This document shows, in pieces, positions 15,179 to 23,344 of a stretch of DNA of 64,000 nt (position 1 is its first letter; every line of letters starts with the position of its first letter). The DNA is taken from contig QFQP01000003.1 of the NCBI GenBank assembly GCA_003243425.1, forward strand, positions 124,001-188,000. Reading direction: 5' to 3'. The notes under the pieces were generated by a model. That model was given only the letters and a program-made list of their open reading frames with translations, did no database searches and had not been told where the DNA came from. The translations under genes were made by a program, and so were the position numbers. The DNA comes from Archangium gephyra. Lineage in GTDB: Bacteria; Myxococcota; Myxococcia; Myxococcales; Myxococcaceae.

Positions 15179-17239
15179 TTACGCGGCGGCGTCGTCTTCG
15201 CTGCGATCGCGCCGACGCGCGCCGCGCTCTTTGTACCGGCGAATCGCGCCGCTGAGGATCTCACCGATGAGCGTCCGGTAATCCATGCCGTCGCCCTGCG
15301 CGATGAGCACCAGATCGCTCCACCCCGGCGTCAGCCCCGGCAGCGGATTGCACTCAATGAAATAGATGCGCCCCGCTTCATCCATGCGGAAGTCGATGCG
15401 CGCCACGTCGCGACACCCGAGCGTCATGAACGCCGAACGCGCCGCCGTCTTCAGCCGCTCCAGCTGCCCCGACTCCAACTTCGCGGGCACCTCGTAGCGA
15501 ATGCGATCGTTCTCCTCGAGCTTGTCTTCGAACTTGTAGATCGGCGTCTTGTCCGACTTGTCGGTGAACACGATCTCCATCGGAGGCAGCACTTCAGGCC
15601 GCCGCTCACCGAGCAGCCCCACCGTGAACTCACGACCGCCGATGTATTCCTCGACGAGCGCGGGCTGGTGGTAGCGGCCCACCATTTCCTTCACCACTTC
15701 GCGAACTTCGGCTTCGTTGTGACACACCGACTTGCTGATGACGCCCTTGCTCGAACCTTCAGCGACGGGCTTCACCATCAGCGGCCAGCGCGTGAACTGC
15801 TTGTCGAGACGCTCGCGGCCCGTGTTCATCAACTGAAAGTTCGGCGTGTCGATGCCAGCCGCGCGCACGACCTTCTTCGCGAGCGCTTTGTCCAACGCGA
15901 GTGACAGCGTCGCGGGGTCACTTCCCGTGTACGGAATGTCGAGCAGCTCGAGCAGCGCCGGCACCTGACTCTCGCGATTACGGCCACGGAAGCCTTCGGC
16001 GATGTTGAACACCACGTCGACCGGAGCCGCGGACAACACCATCGGCAACTCAGGCGTGGCTTCGAGATCGACCACCTCGTGACCGTGACTCGCGATGGCT
16101 TCACGAATCGCCTGCAACGTGGTGGGCGAGTCGTATTCGGCTTCGCGATCTTCACCTTCCGCCGTGGGCTTGATGCGCTTGACGTTGAAGGTGAAGCCGA
16201 CGCGCAGCGGGCCACGGCGCGTGGGCTTCGACAAACCGCGCGGCTTGTCCTTGATGCGGTAGCGCCTGGCCGCGTTCTGAATGATGGCGTCGATCACCCC
16301 GTCGAAGTGCAGGCCTTCGAGCGCGGCCGACGCGTAGATGCCGGCGCCGGGCTCGAGCGACGGCAGCGCGTTGATCTCGAGGAAGTACGGAACACCGGCG
16401 TCACTCAGCCGGAAGTCGACGCGGCCGAGATCCTTGGTGTCCAACTTCTTGATGACGGTGCGCGCCATCTTGCGGAGCCGGTCCGACATGTCTTCGCTGA
16501 TGTTCGCCGGCGCGCGCACGGTGACCGACTTGTCGTTCCGCGTCTTCAGGTCGTAGTCGTAGATCGCGTACCTGCGGCCCTGCACCTTCGCCGCGTCGAT
16601 CACGTATTCCACCGGCTGCAACACGCCGTCGAAGTCGTTGTCGACCGCCTCGAGGAACGGCACCGTCACGTCGCGCCCGACGATGAACTCCTCGACCAGC
16701 ACGCCCGAGGGGTAGCGGTCGAGCGCCTGATCGACCTTCGCGCGCAGCTCCTCGACGTTCTCGGCCACCGAGTCCTGCGTGATGCCCTTCGAAGAACCTT
16801 CGAAGTTCGGCTTCACGATGACGGGGAAGTGGAGTTCGTCGGGCTTGAGCTCCGACAACTTCTCGACGAACTGCCAACCGGGCGTGCGCACGCCTTCTTC
16901 ACGAAGGATGAGCTTGGTCAGCTGCTTGTCCAACGTGACGGCGAGCGCGTACGCGTCGGAGCCGGTGTACGGAAAGCCGAGCTCGTCGAAGAGCGCGGGA
17001 AAGAACGCTTCACGGAAGCGGCCGCGGCGGCCTTCGGCGGTGTTGAAGATCAGATCGGGCGAGAAGGCCTCGAGGCGCGCGACGGTGCGCGACGCGGGGC
17101 CCGAGACTTCCATCTTCTCGACGCGGTGGCCGAGCCGCTCGATGGCGGCGGCGAGTGCGTTGACGGTCTCCTCGGTGTCGAACTCAGCCTCTTCTTCAGA
17201 GTCGGACAGCCGCAGGTTGTGAGTGAGCGCGATGCGCAT
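15179..17239 (-). CDS. Tandem D-Ala-D-Ala-ligase-like ATP-grasp protein
   Basis: This 686-residue protein is two D-alanine-D-alanine-ligase-like units joined end to end. Unit 1 (about 1-335) has FNTAEG, LGFPYTGSDAYALAVTLDK, VIVKPNFEGSSKGI, VEEFIVGRDVTV and FLEINALPSLEPG. Unit 2 (about 350-670) has FNIAEG, LDIPYTGSDPATLSLALDK, LMVKPVAEGSSKGV, VEEYIGGREFTV and FIECNPLPGLTPG. Both units keep the P-loop-like GSSKG and the metal-binding end of the ATP-grasp fold, so both could bind ATP. The normal enzyme is about 310-370 residues. The substrate may be a peptide or an amino-acid dipeptide other than D-Ala-D-Ala. A Lys/Arg and Asp/Ala tail ends the protein. Confidence 0.8.
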   Translation of the reverse strand: MRIALTHNLRLSDSEEEAEFDTEETVNALAAAIERLGHRVEKMEVSGPASRTVARLEAFSPDLIFNTAEGRRGRFREAFFPALFDELGFPYTGSDAYALAVTLDKQLTKLILREEGVRTPGWQFVEKLSELKPDELHFPVIVKPNFEGSSKGITQDSVAENVEELRAKVDQALDRYPSGVLVEEFIVGRDVTVPFLEAVDNDFDGVLQPVEYVIDAAKVQGRRYAIYDYDLKTRNDKSVTVRAPANISEDMSDRLRKMARTVIKKLDTKDLGRVDFRLSDAGVPYFLEINALPSLEPGAGIYASAALEGLHFDGVIDAIIQNAARRYRIKDKPRGLSKPTRRGPLRVGFTFNVKRIKPTAEGEDREAEYDSPTTLQAIREAIASHGHEVVDLEATPELPMVLSAAPVDVVFNIAEGFRGRNRESQVPALLELLDIPYTGSDPATLSLALDKALAKKVVRAAGIDTPNFQLMNTGRERLDKQFTRWPLMVKPVAEGSSKGVISKSVCHNEAEVREVVKEMVGRYHQPALVEEYIGGREFTVGLLGERRPEVLPPMEIVFTDKSDKTPIYKFEDKLEENDRIRYEVPAKLESGQLERLKTAARSAFMTLGCRDVARIDFRMDEAGRIYFIECNPLPGLTPGWSDLVLIAQGDGMDYRTLIGEILSGAIRRYKERGARRRDRSEDDAAA

Positions 17240-17269
17240 GTTCGGACCTTCTTGATGTGGCGACGAGCG

Positions 17270-17809
17270 TCACTCGCGCCGGAGCGGAATCTGTTCTTTG
17301 AGTCGCGCGGGAGCACGGGCCTCATCGGGCCGCACCACGCGCTGCGGTTGATCAGCCTGCACCTTGCCGTCGATCACCTGCGTCTGCGCCCAGGTGTCTC
17401 CGAGCCGCAGACCTTCTTTGTCACGAATGCACTGCAACGCCTCGATGCTGCCGATGACCGCGAGGCCGGCCAGAAAAGCGCGCGGCCCCAGCTCCGGCAT
17501 CATCGAGAGGATGATGACGAGGCCGAAGGGCGCGTTGCGAAGCACGCTGTCACGGTGACGCGCACCGCTCTTCGTCGGCAGGTAGACGACCTTCACGCCG
17601 AAGATCTTCTTCCCCGGTGATTGGCCCTGCAGCATGCCGTCGGCGAAGAGAATGTAGAGGAGCGCCATCACCACGCCGGCGGGGCCGGTGCTCACGTAGA
17701 GCGCCCAGGCGATCAACGCGTCGACGATGCGCGCACCCGAACGAAGCAGCAGCGACGCTTTGGGGTAACCCGACGGTTCGTCTTCGCGAACGATGCGTAG
17801 CGATCTCAC
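17270..17809 (-). CDS. RDD-family membrane protein
   Basis: This 179-residue membrane protein has the RDD pattern RSGARIVDALIAWALYV, followed by GKKIFGVKVVYL and a second pair of hydrophobic segments (PFGLVIILSMM, FLAGLAVIGSIEAL). RDD proteins are small integral membrane proteins of mostly unknown, possibly transport, function. The GTG start at 17809 makes a GTGA overlap with the upstream gene's stop, which is more convincing than a longer frame to 17857. Confidence 0.7.
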   Translation of the reverse strand: MRSLRIVREDEPSGYPKASLLLRSGARIVDALIAWALYVSTGPAGVVMALLYILFADGMLQGQSPGKKIFGVKVVYLPTKSGARHRDSVLRNAPFGLVIILSMMPELGPRAFLAGLAVIGSIEALQCIRDKEGLRLGDTWAQTQVIDGKVQADQPQRVVRPDEARAPARLKEQIPLRRE

Positions 17810-18207
17810 GACTCGCCCTTGTCGTCTTGTGAAGCGAGCACGTGCAGGCGTTCCCACGCGGACTGCATCGGGTCTTCTTTGTTCGGTGTGGCGAGCCGCG
17901 CGAGGTGCGCCTCGGCTTCGGCTTCTTCACGGTACTGATCGAAGTGCGGGACGATCTCTGCCGGCGCGAGCGGCGGGCCTTCGCGGGTGAAGAAAATGAA
18001 GGCCATCGACGGCCGCTTGCTCGACTCGCGCATCGCGAACTGCACGCCGTCGAACTTCCAACCCCTGGGCACCCACTCGTTCAACGTGCGCTCGATGGAG
18101 TGCTCGTCGACGCTCGAGAGCTCCACCACTTTGTAGTGGAGCTCTCGCGGTTGCTCGGGTTCAGCCGCTGCTGGAGAGGCGCGCTTCTTCGCGCGCTTGG
18201 GTGCCAT
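17806..18207 (-). CDS. DUF4177-like small protein
   Basis: This is a 133-residue protein with a Lys/Arg/Ala-rich N-terminus (MAPKRAKKRASPAAA), then a compact alpha/beta segment (LHYKVVELSS, LNEWVPRGWKFDGVQ, MAFIFFTRE) that has the strand-helix-strand pattern of DUF4177-like proteins, and an acidic helical C-terminus. It overlaps the RDD gene by four bases, so the two are likely to be co-translated. Function unknown. Confidence 0.6.
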   Translation of the reverse strand: MAPKRAKKRASPAAAEPEQPRELHYKVVELSSVDEHSIERTLNEWVPRGWKFDGVQFAMRESSKRPSMAFIFFTREGPPLAPAEIVPHFDQYREEAEAEAHLARLATPNKEDPMQSAWERLHVLASQDDKGES

Positions 18208-18221
18208 GGCGGTGCGCGAAG

Positions 18222-19490
18222 TTACCACCAGACCATGCGGTACTTGCCATTGCTGTCGTAGCCGACGTTCGACGTCTCGGCGGCGTCAGCCCACAGCAAG
18301 CTCACGAGCGTCTGCGCGCCAATCGCACCCACACCACCGAGGATGTACGGCACCGGCGAGCGCGTGAAGCCGGTGGTGGGCCCGAGCAGCAGGCCGGAGA
18401 CGAGGAGCACGACGCCGCCGACGAGACCGCCGAAAAGGTTGGCGCGCATCACCTGGCCGAAGCTGGGGTTGAACTTGAGCGCCGCGAGCGCCATCAGGCC
18501 GGCGCCGATGGCGGGCATCAACATCACCGCGTCGAGGCCTTCGCGCAGGGTCACGCCGCCGCCGCTGGTGGCGATGATCGCGGTGATCAGCGCGCCGTAG
18601 ATCGCCGCCCACGCACCGCCTGAGGTGACGAGCGCCATCTTGTTGAGCGGGTAGTCGTTGCGCGTGAGGATCGCCGAGAGCCAGGCCCCAGCTGCGCCGC
18701 CGATGAGCGAGAGCCACGCGGTCGCGTACGCATCGTTGTGACGGGTCGCGAGATCACCGAGCGCGCCGAGGAACATGCTGCCGAACGCGGAGTTGATGAT
18801 CCCGAAGTTCGCGCTGCGCACGCTGATCCAATTGTTGAACTGCCAGATGGCCGCTGAAGCGAAGCCGATGCCGGCGCCGAGCAACCCCGACGTCAGGTAC
18901 ATGAGGCGCGCGTTGGAACCGGTGACGATGTCGCTGCACGACGTGGGGCGCTCGGCGTCGGGGAAGCCCTGGTACGGCTCGGGCAACGTGCCCGCAGTCG
19001 GGTCGCAGCCGGCCATCACCCCGGGCTGACCGGGCACCTCGTGGATCGGCGAGGCGTGAATCGCGCGGGGAATGAGCTGCGTGGCGAGCGCACCGAGGCC
19101 GCCCATCAACGTGTGGTGGGTGAGGAAGATCGCGCTGCCGGGGCCGCTCAAGAACGCGCCTTCACGGGGGTGACCATCGATCATCGCGCCGGGGCCAGAG
19201 GTCGGGAGCTCGACGGGCTTGTCGAGCTGCTCGGGCGGCGGCGGCTCGGGTGGCGTCGCCTGGAAGGTGCGGGTCTCGGGTTGGTAGGGCGCGTCGGGCA
19301 CGGGGACCTGCGGCTCGGCTTGCGGCTGCGGAGGCGGCGGCTCGTAGACGCCCGCGTCGTACGCCTCGAGCGGCGTCGAGGGCACGATGATCACGCGCTC
19401 CTGTTCTCCGCTGGTGGGAATCGCGGGGGTCTCTTGAGCGACAGCAACGAAGGCGAACAGCGCGAGAGCCGACGTGACGATGCGTTGCAT
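18222..19490 (-). CDS. Multi-pass membrane protein with Pro-rich exported N-terminal region
   Basis: This 422-residue protein starts at the ATG at 19490 (MQRIVTSALALFAFVAVAQ), which supplies a signal peptide. Residues of about 45-105 are Pro/Glu/Gln-rich. The C-terminal two-thirds holds glycine- and alanine-rich hydrophobic segments (LMYLTSGLLGAGIGFASAAIW and several further pairs), suggesting 7-9 membrane helices. A longer frame to 19787 overlaps the divergent carbonic-anhydrase gene and is rejected. Function unknown. Confidence 0.6.
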   Translation of the reverse strand: MQRIVTSALALFAFVAVAQETPAIPTSGEQERVIIVPSTPLEAYDAGVYEPPPPQPQAEPQVPVPDAPYQPETRTFQATPPEPPPPEQLDKPVELPTSGPGAMIDGHPREGAFLSGPGSAIFLTHHTLMGGLGALATQLIPRAIHASPIHEVPGQPGVMAGCDPTAGTLPEPYQGFPDAERPTSCSDIVTGSNARLMYLTSGLLGAGIGFASAAIWQFNNWISVRSANFGIINSAFGSMFLGALGDLATRHNDAYATAWLSLIGGAAGAWLSAILTRNDYPLNKMALVTSGGAWAAIYGALITAIIATSGGGVTLREGLDAVMLMPAIGAGLMALAALKFNPSFGQVMRANLFGGLVGGVVLLVSGLLLGPTTGFTRSPVPYILGGVGAIGAQTLVSLLWADAAETSNVGYDSNGKYRMVWW

Positions 19491-19530
19491 GGTGGTTTGC
19501 AACATAGCTCGCATCAGGTAGCTGCCCAGC

Positions 19531-20049
19531 ATGTCGAGTGAACCCTTCCGCGAGTTCTCGCCCCGCGTACATGGCACTGCGTGGGTACACCCGTCCGCGC
19601 AACTCCTCGGTGACGTGGAGTTGGGCGAAGAGGTGAACGTGTGGCCACTGACTGTGTTGCGCGGCGACTGCGGAACGATCCGCATCGGGGCGCGCACCAA
19701 CGTACAGGACGGCACCATCGCGCACGCGACGGCGGGCTTCAGCGAGACCACCATCGGCGCCGACTGCACCATCGGCCACCGCGTCATTCTTCACGGCTGC
19801 ACGGTGGGCGACCGGTGCCTCATCGGCATGGGCAGCGTGCTGCTCGACGGCTCCGTGATCGGTGAAGGCAGCTTCGTGGCCGCCGGTTCGCTGGTGACGC
19901 CGGGGAAGGTCTTCGAGCCCGGCAGCTTCATCGTGGGCTCACCGGCGAAGCGGGTGCGTGAAGTGCGCGAGAGCGACCTGGCGATGATCGAGAACGCCAA
20001 CAAGGTCTACCTGGAGCTGGTGAAGGAATACCGCGAAGCGAAGAAGTGA
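19531..20049 (+). CDS. Gamma-class carbonic anhydrase-like hexapeptide protein
   Basis: This is a 172-residue left-handed beta-helix protein with I/V-G-x-x hexapeptide repeats through about residue 150. The three zinc-ligand histidines of gamma carbonic anhydrases are all present as His65 (TIAHAT), His83 and His88 (GHRVILHG). Related YrdA/PaaY/CaiE proteins have the same ligands and may hydrate CO2 or have other thioester-linked roles. It is divergent from the membrane-protein gene and its stop abuts the convergent DUF1697 gene. Confidence 0.85.
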   Translation: MSSEPFREFSPRVHGTAWVHPSAQLLGDVELGEEVNVWPLTVLRGDCGTIRIGARTNVQDGTIAHATAGFSETTIGADCTIGHRVILHGCTVGDRCLIGMGSVLLDGSVIGEGSFVAAGSLVTPGKVFEPGSFIVGSPAKRVREVRESDLAMIENANKVYLELVKEYREAKK

Positions 20050-20050
20050 C

Positions 20051-20548
20051 CTACTTCGCGAGCTTCTCGACGGTGCCCAACGTGCGCGTGGTGATCTCCT
20101 TGCCGAACGTCTTCTCGAGCAACACCATGAACGCCGGGTTGCGCGGTTGCGGCACGTAGTGACTGAAGGCCTCGAGCCCGTCGGCCGCGAAGATCGTCGC
20201 TTCGTCCTTCGTCACCGGGATCTTCAGGGCTTTCGCCGTCTTGAAGAACGTCACCACGCACTTCGTGTTCTTCGGCGCCTTCGCGAAGGGCTTGCTGTCG
20301 AGGAGCGCCCTGAGCTCGTCGACCCGGCGAACGATGGTGGGAAAGCTGCGCGTGAGGTGCTTCGTCATCGCAGCTTCCACTTCGCGCTCGAGGGTGGCGT
20401 TCGATTTCGCCGGTGCGTCGAAGAGCACGTTGCCGCTCGAGAGCACGGTCTTCACGTTCTCGAAGCCTGCGCGCTCCAGCGCGGCCTTGAGCTCCGGCAT
20501 CTTGCAGTTCATCGGGCTCACGCCCCGAAGCAGCGCGGCGTACCTCAT
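20051..20548 (-). CDS. DUF1697 family protein
   Basis: This 165-residue protein has the DUF1697 signature: MRYAALLRGVSPMNCKMPELKAALERAGFENVKTVL at the N-terminus, the SSGNVLFD strand, then PFAKAPKNTKCVVTFF. The family is widespread and uncharacterised. The ATG overlaps the upstream PspA-like gene's stop (ATGA), so it is the last gene of the AAA-VWA-PspA-like operon. Confidence 0.85.
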   Translation of the reverse strand: MRYAALLRGVSPMNCKMPELKAALERAGFENVKTVLSSGNVLFDAPAKSNATLEREVEAAMTKHLTRSFPTIVRRVDELRALLDSKPFAKAPKNTKCVVTFFKTAKALKIPVTKDEATIFAADGLEAFSHYVPQPRNPAFMVLLEKTFGKEITTRTLGTVEKLAK

Positions 20549-21078
20549 CGCTTGCGGTCCTCGCGGTAGAGCTCGGCGAGCGCGTGTGCCTTTTCGACTT
20601 CGTCGCGCGCGGCATCGAGCTGCATCACCTTCTCGAACTGGGCGGCCTGCACCTTGAGCGCATCGGTGACCATCGAGCTGCCCGAGAAGCGAACCCGGGC
20701 GCTCTGCCGTTCTTCCTTGAGCTCCTGCAGCTGACGGCCGAGCTCTTCGGCGGTCTCCATCAACAGCGACGCGTCGGCTTCGGCCTGGGCGAGGGCTTCG
20801 TCGGTGCGCTCGAGCAGCCGCTGCGCTTCGGTTTGATCGCGCCCGAGCACCTTGAGCACCGCGGGGTCGGCGTTGGGCCGCTTGCCTTCGATGGCGACGA
20901 CGCGGTTGCGGTACTTCTCTTGATCGCGGTGCAGCTCGGCACGGAGCGCGAGCAACGTGGCCGCAGACTTGCGCGCCGCCGACGACTGCCGCTCGATCGA
21001 ATCGATCAGGTGATCGAAGACCGCCAGCGGATCACCGGGCTTCTCTTCCTTCTTTCTCTTGAAGAAGCCGAACACCAT
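20545..21078 (-). CDS. PspA/IM30-like coiled-coil protein
   Basis: This 177-residue protein starts MVFGFFKRKKEEKPGD, a short N-terminal amphipathic-type segment, and continues as an uninterrupted helical coiled coil (about 25-175) with heptads of Leu/Ala and charged residues. The architecture resembles the phage-shock/IM30 group, which bind stressed membranes. It is shorter than PspA (about 220). It sits in an operon with a MoxR/RavA-like ATPase and a ViaA-like VWA protein, which fits a membrane-stress role. Confidence 0.6.
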   Translation of the reverse strand: MVFGFFKRKKEEKPGDPLAVFDHLIDSIERQSSAARKSAATLLALRAELHRDQEKYRNRVVAIEGKRPNADPAVLKVLGRDQTEAQRLLERTDEALAQAEADASLLMETAEELGRQLQELKEERQSARVRFSGSSMVTDALKVQAAQFEKVMQLDAARDEVEKAHALAELYREDRKR

Positions 21079-21091
21079 CGCGCTCCGTAAG

Positions 21092-23341
21092 TCAGCACAC
21101 CGCGCGAAGGCGAGCGACCGCCTTGTGGAGCCGCGCGTCGGGCGTGCGCACCCAGTCGACGTAGCGGGCCACGGGAATGGAATAGAGCTGCAGCAGGTGG
21201 AGCAGCAGCGTGATGGCTTCGCCGCGACGACCATCGGCCGGGGCAAGCCCGGACGTCTCGGCGACGGCCTCCACGATGTCGATGACACGGCCCAGCTGCG
21301 CGGGCGCGGCGACCTCGGGCGAAGGCGCTTCGGGGAACAGCGCGTCGAACTCGTGCGAAGGCGCTTCAGCGGGCGCGAGCGTGCGACCGGCTGCGATGCG
21401 TTCGAGCGCGTCGAGGTGTGGCGCCAGCCGCTCGAGCACGTCGCCGGTCACCGTCACGTCGGCGGGCAACAAGGTGCGCCACGCGGTGTCGAACTCGGTG
21501 CGCGCGAGCTGAATCTCGGCGTCGGAGAGGTGGCTGTAGAACGCACGCCGGCCCGCGTCGCGTTGCTCGATGACCAACGAGCGCAGGTCGGGGTTCTCTT
21601 CACCGAGCGAGATGAACGAGAGCGCGATCTCGAGCCCTTCGTACGGGCTCCGTGTCTTGCGGATGAGCTCGAGGTCGACCCCGTCTTCACCGTCAGTGAC
21701 CAGCACCACCGTGGCGCGCGAGAGGTACGGGTCGACGCCCCTGGCACGGCCGATGGATTCGAAAGCGGAGACCAGCGCGAGGGAGATGTCGGTCTGACCT
21801 TCAGCCGGCGACTCCGCGAACAGTTTGTGAATCTGCTTCGAGGCTTCGTCACCGCTGTCGACGCGGATGAGCTCGGTCGGCGCGTCGTTGAAGAACGAGA
21901 GATAGAGCGGGTCGAACGGGAGCTTCGCGAGCGCCTTCACGCGAATGGCGTTGAGCTCGGCGATGACCAGCGCGTCGCGGAAGCGTGCACGGCTGCCGTG
22001 CATCGAGCCCGAGGCATCGAGCACGTACACGCGCACCGCGCCCTGCCGCGCCTTCTTCGGCCTCGGAGACACCTCTTCTTCGAGGTACGAGCGGACGAGC
22101 TGACGACCCGACGCGAGCTCGAGCACCAGCGCGCCGGGCCGATCGAGGACGAAGTGCTGAAAGTCATCGAGCGAGTTGGTGGTCTCGTAGGACATCAACT
22201 GCGTCGGGTACGGCACGCGCTTCTGCTTCGGCCGCGTGGTGACGGTCTCGGCTTCGGCGATGTCCTCGGCGAGCGCGTCGTCGACGTCGAAGAAGCGGGC
22301 GCAGCCGGCCGCGAGCTCCAGGGCGCGACGCTGATCGTCGCTCAGCTCGAACGCGAAGCTCGCGAGCTCTGCGGCGAGCACGTCGTCGACGCCCTTCTTT
22401 CCACCAGGCTTGAGCCCGTCGCCTGCCTCGTACGGCGCCGCCCGCCAACCGACGCTGCGCAGCGCTCGTGCGCGCTCGACCGACTTCGGCAGCTCGGACG
22501 TGTCGGCGACGGCGAGCGCGGCAGCGCTGGCGACGTCAGCGAGCGGCGCGTCACCGGCCTCGACCGCGCGCTCGTACAAAGCACGGAGGCTGCGCCACGC
22601 GGTGTGCGGAGAGACGCGCGCGACGTGACGGACGTGGCGCAGGAGCTCGTCGAACGATCGAACCGCCGGCGCTGAACGAACGCGCTCACGGGCCTCCGAG
22701 AGCTGAAGACGCAGGCTGCGGCTCCGCTCTCGATCGCCCCTGGTCTCGGAGCCCATGCGCAGCACCAGCTCGTACGCGAGGTCGAGATCGCGCCGCTTCT
22801 TCGCGGTGTCGGCGAGCTCGTGTTGCGCGCGGTCGGCGAGGAACTCCGCCACGGCGAGGCGTGCGAGCTCGGGGACGCCGCGCGGCTTCACCGCAGGTCG
22901 CGCGAAGATCTCGGCGGTGGGCGCGGCACCGGAAAAGATGGCGGCGACCTTCACCACGCGCGCGAGCCGCGTGAAGTCGGCGAGCAGCGTTTCGCGAACC
23001 GCTGGGTCCAATGACTCCCGCGCCGCCGCACGTTCGAGCGCGACGAGCGCCTCTTCGAATTCGTCGAGCACCAGCGTGGCGCGCTCGAGCAACGCATCAC
23101 GCAGCGCGCCGGTGACCCCTCTGGCGGTACCGAGCTCGCGGAGCAACCGTGCGTCGGCCGCGGTGTGAATGCCCGCGCGCTCGAGGTCTGCGTCCAGTGC
23201 GCGCAGCTCGGTCAACGGGCCGCGGCCACCTGCCCGCTCGAACAACGAGCGCGCGCGGTCAAAGAAGCCGAGCGGCGGAGGGCGACCGGCGCGCAGCGCG
23301 TCGACGCGTTCCTTCAGCGCGTTGAAGCGATCGACGTACAT
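21092..23341 (-). CDS. VWA-domain protein, ViaA-like
   Basis: This 749-residue protein has a long helical, Arg/Glu/Ala-rich N-terminal part and a von Willebrand A domain near residues 435-640. The MIDAS motif is VYVLDASGSMHG, followed by a GQTDIS-type threonine and VLVTDGEDG. It follows the AAA ATPase with only three bases between, the arrangement of RavA-ViaA and other MoxR-VWA pairs, in which the VWA protein is the ATPase's adaptor. It is longer than E. coli ViaA (about 480 residues). Function is inferred from the pairing. Confidence 0.75.
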   Translation of the reverse strand: MYVDRFNALKERVDALRAGRPPPLGFFDRARSLFERAGGRGPLTELRALDADLERAGIHTAADARLLRELGTARGVTGALRDALLERATLVLDEFEEALVALERAAARESLDPAVRETLLADFTRLARVVKVAAIFSGAAPTAEIFARPAVKPRGVPELARLAVAEFLADRAQHELADTAKKRRDLDLAYELVLRMGSETRGDRERSRSLRLQLSEARERVRSAPAVRSFDELLRHVRHVARVSPHTAWRSLRALYERAVEAGDAPLADVASAAALAVADTSELPKSVERARALRSVGWRAAPYEAGDGLKPGGKKGVDDVLAAELASFAFELSDDQRRALELAAGCARFFDVDDALAEDIAEAETVTTRPKQKRVPYPTQLMSYETTNSLDDFQHFVLDRPGALVLELASGRQLVRSYLEEEVSPRPKKARQGAVRVYVLDASGSMHGSRARFRDALVIAELNAIRVKALAKLPFDPLYLSFFNDAPTELIRVDSGDEASKQIHKLFAESPAEGQTDISLALVSAFESIGRARGVDPYLSRATVVLVTDGEDGVDLELIRKTRSPYEGLEIALSFISLGEENPDLRSLVIEQRDAGRRAFYSHLSDAEIQLARTEFDTAWRTLLPADVTVTGDVLERLAPHLDALERIAAGRTLAPAEAPSHEFDALFPEAPSPEVAAPAQLGRVIDIVEAVAETSGLAPADGRRGEAITLLLHLLQLYSIPVARYVDWVRTPDARLHKAVARLRAVC

Positions 23342-23344
23342 CGA

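Noticed and set aside
21059..22675. A 538-residue plus-strand frame
   Set aside because: It runs opposite the VWA protein gene, which has the MIDAS motif; no family pattern is seen in the plus frame.
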